From: UBA2329 sp964577215
GTDB lineage: Bacteria > Bacteroidota > Bacteroidia > Chitinophagales > Saprospiraceae
Length of the DNA stretch: 16,570 nucleotides
Direction: 5' to 3'
NCBI GenBank assembly: GCA_964577215.1
Contig: CAZNYK010000094.1
Location: 1-16,570 of the forward strand
Positions within the stretch are counted from its first letter, which is position 1. Each line of letters begins with the position of its first letter. The notes beneath the pieces are model-generated. The model saw nothing but the letters and a program-made list of their open reading frames with translations. It was not told the DNA's origin and did not search any database. The position numbers were made by a program, and so were the translations under genes. This document shows, one piece after another, positions 6,987 through 12,632 of the stretch.

Positions 6987-7067
6987 GTTTCGGGGTCAAT
7001 GCCCCTTCACCAAACGCTCTGCCGCGCTTACCCGCCCCGCGATCTGGCATTGTAAGGTACAAAGTCA

Positions 7068-7102
7068 GGCCGTGCACCGTACACCGCGCACCGTAAACCG
7101 TC
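7068..7102. repeat. Short degenerate heptamer array (CACCGTA-like)
   Basis: The units CACCGTA, CACCGCG, CACCGTA and AACCGTC (7075-7102) keep an exact 7-bp period, with a weaker unit GGCCGTG just before. The array lies between the convergent paaK and KAS III genes and its last unit runs into the KAS III stop codon (7101-7103, minus strand). The rest of the 114-bp gap has no recognisable gene, and only a weak GGGG/CCCC hairpin near 6992-7004. Confidence 0.75.
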
Positions 7103-8174
7103 AATAACGGTACGCCACCGCATTGATATTCATCCCCGCCCCTACGGAGGCGAAGAGCACCAAGTCCCCGGCGTGGAGCTTGTGATCGCCCAATTGGCCG
7201 CGCCGCACCATATCGTACATGGTGGGGATGGTGGCTACGGAGCTGTTGCCGAAGTCATGAATGTTCATGGGTGCAACCTCGGGATCGTAATCGCGCACGT
7301 CGTACAGGCGGAAAAGGCGCTTGACGATGGCCTCGTCCATTTTTTCATTGGCCTGGTGGATGAATATCTTGTTCACTTCGCTGATGTGTTTCACCCCGGC
7401 GCGATCCAAACATTCCTTCATGGCCAAGGGTACGTTGTTGAGGGCATATTCGTATATCTTCCGTCCCTGCATTTTGATATACAGGTGTTTGTCTGATTCA
7501 TCGGGTTTATTGGTAGGCCCCATGTAAAGGAAGTAAGTATCTTCCTGTGCATGAGAGATGCCTGCCGAAGCGATGATGCCGCGTTTTCCGCCGGTGTCCA
7601 GGTATTCTACCACGGTAGCGCCGGCGCCGTCGGAAAAGATCATGGCGTCGCGGTCGTGGGGGTCCACGATGCGGGCGAGCGTTTCGGTGCCGACTACGAG
7701 GGCGCGTTTGGCCACGCCTGCCTTAAAAAAAGCATCGGCCTGGATGAGCCCTTGTATCCAGCCGGGGCAGCCGAAGATGACATCATAGGGGATACAATGC
7801 ACGTTTTTAATGCCGAGGGAGTATTTGATCCTGGAAGCGATGCTGGGCAGGATGTCGGTTTGCAGGGTGCCGCTGAGGATATCGCCGAAATTGTGCGCCA
7901 CGATGATCTGGTCCAGCGTTTCCGGGTCGATGCCTGCGTCTTCCACGGCGCGCTGGGCCGCAATGGCGGCGATGTCGGAACTGCGCAATTCGGGCTTGGC
8001 ATACCGGCGAGCGCGAATTCCCGTGATGCCTTCTAATTTTTCAACGATCTCTTTGGTCGGCTTGTCGATGCGGGTGCCGTCCTCGTTGTAAAACTCATGG
8101 TTTTCGAAGTCGGCGTTGGTGACTACCACACTTGGCAGATACGCTCCTGTTCCGGTAATGACGGTGCTTGACAT
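7101..8174 (-). CDS. 3-oxoacyl-ACP synthase III family protein (FabH-like)
   Basis: KAS III enzymes condense an acyl-CoA starter with malonyl-ACP to begin fatty acid or related chains. The thiolase fold and the triad are visible: Cys136 in FGCPGW, His273 in IHQANEKM and Asn310 in GNSSVATIP. The C-terminus VLFASVGAGMNINAVAYRY is typical of the family. At 357 residues it is about 40 longer than E. coli FabH, partly from an extra segment around residues 22-45 (HEFYNEDGTRIDKPTKEIVE). Such longer forms are often paralogues used outside primary lipid synthesis, so I avoid the symbol fabH. It stands alone between unrelated genes, with a good promoter on the minus strand and a heptamer array at its stop. 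Confidence 0.92.
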   Translation of the reverse strand: MSSTVITGTGAYLPSVVVTNADFENHEFYNEDGTRIDKPTKEIVEKLEGITGIRARRYAKPELRSSDIAAIAAQRAVEDAGIDPETLDQIIVAHNFGDILSGTLQTDILPSIASRIKYSLGIKNVHCIPYDVIFGCPGWIQGLIQADAFFKAGVAKRALVVGTETLARIVDPHDRDAMIFSDGAGATVVEYLDTGGKRGIIASAGISHAQEDTYFLYMGPTNKPDESDKHLYIKMQGRKIYEYALNNVPLAMKECLDRAGVKHISEVNKIFIHQANEKMDEAIVKRLFRLYDVRDYDPEVAPMNIHDFGNSSVATIPTMYDMVRRGQLGDHKLHAGDLVLFASVGAGMNINAVAYRY

Positions 8175-8196
8175 AGGCGTTGGATTTATTGGGGGG

Positions 8197-8230
8197 CAAA
8201 GTTAAAATAAGGAATCCGCAAAATGCCAAA
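8197..8230 (-). promoter_or_regulatory. Bacteroidota-type promoter of the KAS III gene
   Basis: On the minus strand TAACTTTG (8197-8204) fits TAnnTTTG perfectly, and TTTG at 8227-8230 lies 22 bp upstream as a possible -33 element. The start of transcription would be near 8190, leaving a leader of about 16 nt. The remainder of the 144-bp gap up to 8318 shows nothing else recognisable. Confidence 0.6.
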
Positions 8231-8318
8231 CAGCAAAATGTAAAATGCCATGAAGTTCCAAAACCTTTCCTTGGAGGGTTCGTTTGGCCAGAGGCAGCCG
8301 GCAGGGTTCGGGGAGGAT

Positions 8319-8681
8319 TCAGACCAGGTCGTCGCCTGCCGGATCCATCGGCAGCATCTCCCGGATCCGGTTGAAAGCGCGGGTAATATCCTGCACCTGG
8401 GCAAGTATCTTTTGCTTTACCTGGTAGTTGCCCACCATGCTGCGGGCGCCGGAGGGCAGCAGTTGCTCTAAGAAAGAGCGTTGGTGCGGCGCCAGGTCGA
8501 GGTCGGGTATTTGGTCCAAGCGATCCAATACAGCGGGCGAAGAGGTGAAGTGATATATATCCTCGCGGAGTTGATACGCCAGATCGGCAAAGGCGCGGGC
8601 GTCAATTTCGAAGCTGTCGCTGCCGGCCATGGTTCTGGCCAAGTAATTAAGGGTGTCGAAGCGTGATTGTAGGTTGGTCAT
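8319..8681 (-). CDS. Conserved-looking hypothetical protein, 120 residues
   Basis: I do not recognise this family. The product begins MTNLQSRFDTLNYLARTMAG and ends with the acidic tail MDPAGDDLV. It looks soluble and mostly helical, with no signal peptide, membrane segment, cysteine cluster or nucleotide-binding motif. Alternating charged and hydrophobic residues (for example FADLAYQLREDIYHF, QVKQKILAQVQDITRAF) suggest amphipathic helices and possibly a helical bundle or an oligomer. It lies on the same strand as NamZ, 93 bp downstream, with two palindromic repeats between, and could share its transcript. Codon use looks like its neighbours. The reading frame is clean, and no competing ORF on the other strand is convincing. 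Confidence 0.7.
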   Translation of the reverse strand: MTNLQSRFDTLNYLARTMAGSDSFEIDARAFADLAYQLREDIYHFTSSPAVLDRLDQIPDLDLAPHQRSFLEQLLPSGARSMVGNYQVKQKILAQVQDITRAFNRIREMLPMDPAGDDLV

Positions 8682-8698
8682 TGTAGGTTGTCGGTTTC

Positions 8699-8726
8699 AC
8701 CCGCCGAAGCCTTGGCGAAGGCGGGT
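8699..8726. repeat. Interspersed palindrome (ACCCGCC...GGCGGGT)
   Basis: Outer arms ACCCGCC (8699-8705) and GGCGGGT (8720-8726) are perfectly complementary, and an inner GCC-TT-GGC stem nests within, separated by GAA on each side. The stem-loop could act as a transcription terminator or mRNA-stabilising element between NamZ and the 120-residue protein, but no T-tract follows on either strand. It resembles GC-rich interspersed palindromes common in Bacteroidota intergenic DNA. Confidence 0.7.
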
Positions 8727-8735
8727 TGTCTGTTT

Positions 8736-8757
8736 ATGCTGAGCGGAGTCGAAGCAT
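8736..8757. repeat. Interspersed repeat with CTGAGCGGAGTCGAAG core
   Basis: ATGCT (8736-8740) and AGCAT (8753-8757) bracket the core GAGCGGAGTCGA. The CTGAGCGGAGTCGAAG sequence is a motif I associate with intergenic repeats dispersed in many Bacteroidota genomes; genome-wide copy number cannot be seen here. Confidence 0.55.
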
Positions 8758-8774
8758 CGGTTGGCATTTTGTAA

Positions 8775-9989
8775 TCAATCCTCATACAACAAATACCTCT
8801 TTCGCATCTCCCGGTACTGCGCAAGCCCTTCCTGCCATCCGGCCCTGATTTCCGCTTCGCTTTTGCCGGCGATGATCTGTTCCCGCAAGGTATTGCCGCC
8901 GGCGAGTTTGTCGAAGAAGAGCGATTTGAGGAAAAAGCCGTCCTTGTCGGGGAAAGCCTGGTACATGCGGATGATGTGGGAGAGGTCCACCCGGCGCAGC
9001 GCGCGCAGCGAGTCCATCGGCGTGGCGGAGAGGTCGAAGCCGCGGCATTGTTTGCCGAGAAGTTTGGGATTGGAGGCGCCGGGCAGCGAGCGGGGCGTGA
9101 AGTAGTTGTCGCCTGTGCCGCTGTCGGGATGGCCGAACACCTGGAATGGGGTAGGGGTGCCGCGGCCTTCGCTCGCCACCGTGCCTTCAAACAGGCAGGT
9201 GGATGGATACAAATAAATGGAGCGCATATCCGGGAGGTTGGGCGATGGGCGCACCGGAAGTTCATAGAAAGTCTGGTGGTCGTATCCCGTGCAGGAGATG
9301 ACTCGCAGTTCGCACTTCGCCTTGCCGGGCAGCCAACCCTCTCCGTTGATCATCTGCGCGTATTCGCCCACCGTCATGCCGTGTACGGTGGGTACGGCAT
9401 GCATTCCTACGAATGACTCGTAGCCCTTTTGCAGGATCGGCCCGTCAACGTAATGGCCGTTGGGGTTGGGCCGGTCCAGGATCATGAGCGGTTTGCCGTT
9501 TTCGGCGCAGGCTTCCATCACGTGGTGCATGGTTGAGATATAGGTGTAATAGCGCACACCCACGTCCTGGATGTCGAAAATGACCCAGTCCACGCCTTTG
9601 AGGTCTTCTGCCGATGGTTTGCGCTTTTGTCCGTAAAGGGAAATAATGGGCACCCCGGTATTGAGGTCTTTGCCGTCCTGGATTTTCTGGCCTGCATCGG
9701 CAAAATCGCGGAATCCGTGTTCCGGCGCGAAGATCGCTTTGACGGCCACGCCGATTTTTACGAGGGTATCGGCGAGGTGGACGAGGCCCACGGTGGAGGT
9801 TTGATTCACTACCAAGGCCACGCTTTTTCCTTCCAAAAGGGGAAGATAAGCCTCCATGCGCTCGGCGCCGGTGCGCAGGGGCTGAGGCGTTTCCACTACC
9901 GGTTCAGGCGCCGGCTGAGATGAAGGCACCTGGGAGCCGCAGGCAGCGCTCAGAAAAGAGAGAAATGCAACAAAAAATTTTAAGTTCAT
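8775..9989 (-). CDS. Exo-beta-N-acetylmuramidase NamZ family lipoprotein (DUF1343)
   Basis: Members of this family (NamZ, YbbC) release N-acetylmuramic acid from the non-reducing end of peptidoglycan fragments, supporting cell-wall recycling. The 404-residue product starts with a signal peptide, FFVAFLSFLSAAC, with the lipidated cysteine at residue 17, so it should be anchored in a membrane facing the periplasm or exterior. Family motifs follow in order: VVNQTSTVG, IFAPEHGFR, FDIQDVGVRYYTYIST, LDRPNPNG, and PSPNLPDMRSIYLYPSTCLFEGT. The length is normal. The gene is divergent from the exonuclease gene with only 25 bp between the start codons. No other muropeptide-uptake gene lies nearby. A weak minus-strand -7 box (TATCTTTC, 10024-10031) lies inside the neighbouring coding region. 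Confidence 0.93.
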   Translation of the reverse strand: MNLKFFVAFLSFLSAACGSQVPSSQPAPEPVVETPQPLRTGAERMEAYLPLLEGKSVALVVNQTSTVGLVHLADTLVKIGVAVKAIFAPEHGFRDFADAGQKIQDGKDLNTGVPIISLYGQKRKPSAEDLKGVDWVIFDIQDVGVRYYTYISTMHHVMEACAENGKPLMILDRPNPNGHYVDGPILQKGYESFVGMHAVPTVHGMTVGEYAQMINGEGWLPGKAKCELRVISCTGYDHQTFYELPVRPSPNLPDMRSIYLYPSTCLFEGTVASEGRGTPTPFQVFGHPDSGTGDNYFTPRSLPGASNPKLLGKQCRGFDLSATPMDSLRALRRVDLSHIIRMYQAFPDKDGFFLKSLFFDKLAGGNTLREQIIAGKSEAEIRAGWQEGLAQYREMRKRYLLYED

Positions 9990-10002
9990 TTCAGGTTTGT
10001 TT

Positions 10003-10010
10003 TAAATTTG
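10003..10010 (+). promoter_or_regulatory. -7 promoter box of the exonuclease/GIY-YIG gene
   Basis: TAAATTTG matches TAnnTTTG perfectly and ends only 4 bp before the ATG at 10015. If used, transcription would start at or very near the start codon, giving a leaderless or nearly leaderless mRNA. No clear -33 TTG lies at the right distance. Confidence 0.5.
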
Positions 10011-10014
10011 CGCT

Positions 10015-11430
10015 ATGTCCGCAGAAAGATACGCCATAATTGACATAGAAACCACCGGGGGCCGGGCAGATTTGCACAAAATCACCGAAATCGCCATCAT
10101 TTTACATGACGGAACGCAAATTTTGGACACCTACGAGACCCTTCTCAACCCGGAAATGTACATCCCTTACGGCATTACCGAATTGACGGGGATCACGCAG
10201 GAGATGGTGCAGGATGCGCCCAAGTTTTTCGAAGTAGCCCGGAGGATCGTGGAAATGACCGAGGGCGCAGTTTTCGTAGCTCACAATGCCCCGTTCGACT
10301 ATGGCTTTATCCGCGAAGAATTTGCCCGGCTGGGCTACGTCTATTCCCGCAAGCAATTATGCACAGTGCGCCTCAGTCGAAAGGCTTTTCCGGGATTGCG
10401 CTCTTACAGCTTGGACAACCTCATCGCCTGGATGGGCATAGAAGTGCAAAACCGCCACCGCGCCATGGGCGACGCCCTGGCCACCACCGAGCTTTTCCGC
10501 CGCATTATGGAACAAAACGGCGGCCCGGAGCATGCCCTTTCCATGGTGAAAATGGGCCTGAAAGATGCCCGCCTGCCCGAAAACTTCGGTATGGAGCGGC
10601 TCATGGCCCTGCCTGAAGGATGTGGCGTATATTACTTCCACGATGCGCGCGGCGACGTGATCTACGTGGGCAAAAGCCAAAACATCCGCAAGCGCGTAGC
10701 CGAGCACTTCGCCGACAAAACCGAAAAAACCCGCAAGCTGCGCGACCTCACCCACGATATTACCTTCGAGCTAACCGGTAGCGAGTTGGTGGCCCTGCTG
10801 CTGGAATCATACGAGATCAAACGCCTGCGCCCTTCCGTCAATCGCGCCCAACGGCAGCAATCTTTCCCCTTTGCCATTCATATGCATACGGATGCGAACG
10901 GATATCTTTGTTTCACGGCAGAGCGCGTGACGGCTGCGCAGCGCAAGAAGTTACATATCCTCTCCGAACATCCCGCTTTGCCCGCCGCCCGCGGCCGCTT
11001 GGAGTGGGCGACGGAAGCGTTCGAGCTGTGCCGCCGCCTCACGGGGCTGCAAAGCGGCAAAGGCGCCTGCTTCAACTTTCACCTCAAGAAGTGCCATGGC
11101 GCATGTGCCGGCGCCGAAGACCCCGAAAGCTACAACGCGCGCGCGCAACAGGCCTCCGAAGCGCTGCAAACCGGCTTCGAGGAGGACTTTATCCTGCTCG
11201 ACCGGGGCCGCACACTGCAGGAACGGTCAGTGGTGTTGGTGGAAAATGGCCAATTTGCCGGCTACGGCTATTGGGACAGCTCGGAGGCCGGCGGCGTGGA
11301 GCAACTCCGCGAAGCCGTGCGCCCCATGCAGGGCAATGCGGAGACGACAAGGATTATTTTGGGGTACTTGCATAGAAAGCAAGTAGGCTTGAAGAAGATT
11401 AATCTGGCACCCTGTCCGGATAATCCGTGA
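10015..11430 (+). CDS. DnaQ-type 3'-5' exonuclease fused to UvrC-like GIY-YIG endonuclease half
   Basis: This 471-residue nuclease combines two DNA repair modules. The N-terminal DEDDh exonuclease (about 1-175) shows Asp10 and Glu12 (IIDIETTGG), Asp95 (HNAPFDYGF), and His148 with Asp153 (HRAMGDA). A GIY-YIG domain follows (about 200-285): GVYYFHDARGDVIYVGKSQ, Arg227 region, and Glu264 in LLLESYEIKRLRPSVN, like the N-terminal nuclease of UvrC and Cho. Beyond it, Cys339, Cys352, Cys360 and Cys364 form C-x12-C-x7-C-x3-C, closely matching the UvrC four-cysteine cluster (ACFNFHLKKCHGAC). The C-terminal RNase H-like and helix-hairpin-helix parts of UvrC are missing, so it may make only the 3' incision or act as a backup. 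Similar DnaQ-UvrC fusions are known in actinobacteria. The cytoplasmic product is probably a stand-alone repair enzyme. The gene overlaps the GDPD gene tail to tail by 32 bp. Confidence 0.93.
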   Translation: MSAERYAIIDIETTGGRADLHKITEIAIILHDGTQILDTYETLLNPEMYIPYGITELTGITQEMVQDAPKFFEVARRIVEMTEGAVFVAHNAPFDYGFIREEFARLGYVYSRKQLCTVRLSRKAFPGLRSYSLDNLIAWMGIEVQNRHRAMGDALATTELFRRIMEQNGGPEHALSMVKMGLKDARLPENFGMERLMALPEGCGVYYFHDARGDVIYVGKSQNIRKRVAEHFADKTEKTRKLRDLTHDITFELTGSELVALLLESYEIKRLRPSVNRAQRQQSFPFAIHMHTDANGYLCFTAERVTAAQRKKLHILSEHPALPAARGRLEWATEAFELCRRLTGLQSGKGACFNFHLKKCHGACAGAEDPESYNARAQQASEALQTGFEEDFILLDRGRTLQERSVVLVENGQFAGYGYWDSSEAGGVEQLREAVRPMQGNAETTRIILGYLHRKQVGLKKINLAPCPDNP

Positions 11431-12295
11431 TGATCCCATCCACCCCCAGTTCCATCAATTTTTTCATCTCTTCCGTTTCGTTCACCGTCCAGGGGATGAG
11501 GCGCATGTTTTTGGCGTGGGCATTTCGCACGGTGGCGGCCGTTACCAACTTGTAGTAAGGACTGTAAATTTCGGGCACATAGCCCAGGTCTTTGACATTG
11601 GCCTCCAGGCCGCGCACATTTTCCACCAACAGGGCCGTAACGATGGTGCTGTCCATCCGGCGCACTTCCTGCAGGATGCGCGGATCGAAAGATTGCAGGT
11701 TTGACCGCTCCACGATGCCGAGGCGGCGCATCTCCACCACCACCAAGCGGGTGAATGCCGGCGGCGGCGGCGTTTTCACACCGTCCCATTCCGGGCGGCT
11801 TTTGATCTCGATGTTGTAGGCCGGCAGGGGGCGGTTGTTTTCGGCGCAGTAGCGCTCTACCGCTTCTACCACTTCGCGCAGGGTGGGCTTGGCCGCCGGC
11901 TCCGGCTGCTGTTCGGGGAATCGCGAATGGCCCCGGCTGCCACAGTCGAAAAGGGCAATTTCGGCGTAGTCCATCAGGAAGAGATTGAGGCTTTCCTCCT
12001 CTTTTTTCTGCACCGGGCTGCCGTCGGGGCGGCTGCATATTTCCGCCGACATCCAGGGTTCGTGCGATACCACCACCTGGCTGTCGCGGGAGATGACCAC
12101 GTCCAATTCCAAGGTGGTTACCTCGGGGAATTCCAATGCTTTGAGAAAGGAAGGTACGGCATTTTCGGGCGCTAAGCCGCGGGCGCCGCGGTGGCCTTGC
12201 CAGTCGAAGGCGGCAGTTTGCATAGGTGGAGAGGGTTGTTGGTGCCGGCAGGCGGCGGCGAGGAGGATGAGAGTGATAAGGAGGAAGTGCTTCAT
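11399..12295 (-). CDS. Glycerophosphodiester phosphodiesterase, lipoprotein
   Basis: GDPD enzymes hydrolyse glycerophosphodiesters, released from phospholipids, to glycerol-3-phosphate and an alcohol. The 298-residue product has a lipoprotein signal (LLITLILLAAAC, lipidated Cys16), so it should act in the periplasm or at the cell surface. The catalytic core is clear: His35-Arg36 in GHRGARGLAPEN, Glu63 and Asp65 in LELDV, and His78 in VVVSHEPW, then IEIKSRPEW and the closing VDGIITDYPDRV of the TIM barrel. The length is typical. Its end overlaps the exonuclease gene by 32 bp on the other strand. The upstream region has a perfect palindrome TTTCTTAAGAAA (12313-12324) followed by the AAAAAGT array, which on this strand reads TACTTTTT, a near match to the -7 box. 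Confidence 0.95.
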   Translation of the reverse strand: MKHFLLITLILLAAACRHQQPSPPMQTAAFDWQGHRGARGLAPENAVPSFLKALEFPEVTTLELDVVISRDSQVVVSHEPWMSAEICSRPDGSPVQKKEEESLNLFLMDYAEIALFDCGSRGHSRFPEQQPEPAAKPTLREVVEAVERYCAENNRPLPAYNIEIKSRPEWDGVKTPPPPAFTRLVVVEMRRLGIVERSNLQSFDPRILQEVRRMDSTIVTALLVENVRGLEANVKDLGYVPEIYSPYYKLVTAATVRNAHAKNMRLIPWTVNETEEMKKLMELGVDGIITDYPDRVPD

Positions 12296-12321
12296 GGATT
12301 GGGAATTTGACGTTTCTTAAG

Positions 12322-12496
12322 AAAAAGTAAAAAGTAAAAAGTAAAAAGTAAAAAGCAAAAAGTAAAAAGNNNNNNNNNNNNNNNNNNNNNNNNNNNNNNN
12401 NNNNNNNNNNNNNNNNNNNNNNNNNNNNNNNNNNNNNNNNNNNNNNNNNNNNNNNNNNNNNNNNNNNNNAAAAAGTAAAAAGCAAAAAGTAAAAAG
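12322..12496. repeat. AAAAAGT heptamer array interrupted by an assembly gap
   Basis: Before the gap six complete units (AAAAAGT four times, AAAAAGC, AAAAAGT) run from 12322 to 12363, with a partial unit to 12369. After the gap AAAAAGT, AAAAAGC, AAAAAGT and a partial unit run from 12470 to 12496 in the same orientation. Because both edges are repeat, the real array length is unknown. It lies between the divergent GDPD and SulP genes. Confidence 0.93.
12370..12469. other. Assembly gap (100 Ns)
   Basis: Exactly 100 Ns, a conventional placeholder for a gap of unknown or estimated size. It falls inside the AAAAAGT repeat, which explains why assembly failed. The adjacency of the GDPD and SulP genes depends on this join. 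Confidence 0.99.
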
Positions 12497-12632
12497 GCCA
12501 GTTGCTGCGTTTCTTATCTTCCATGGCGGAAAAATACATTCAAATGAAAAAATGATTGAATTTTTTTTCCATGCCCGGGAAAACAGGTATAACTTCGCAT
12601 GTCTTGGAAGGAAGACATAAAAATCTTAAGCC

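Noticed and set aside
6992..7004. GGGG/CCCC hairpin as the paaK terminator
   Set aside because: The stem is only four base pairs and no T-tract follows.
12311..12516. Direct repeat CGTTTCTTA on both sides of the AAAAAGT array (12311-12319 and 12508-12516) as a target-site duplication
   Set aside because: Nine bases in AT-rich DNA is weak, the array has no transposon features, and the gap leaves the middle unknown.
11268..12539. Minus-strand ORF of 423 codons running across the N gap
   Set aside because: It is open only because Ns hide stops and the repeat has none; it is out of frame over the clear GDPD gene and shows low-complexity, non-protein-like sequence.
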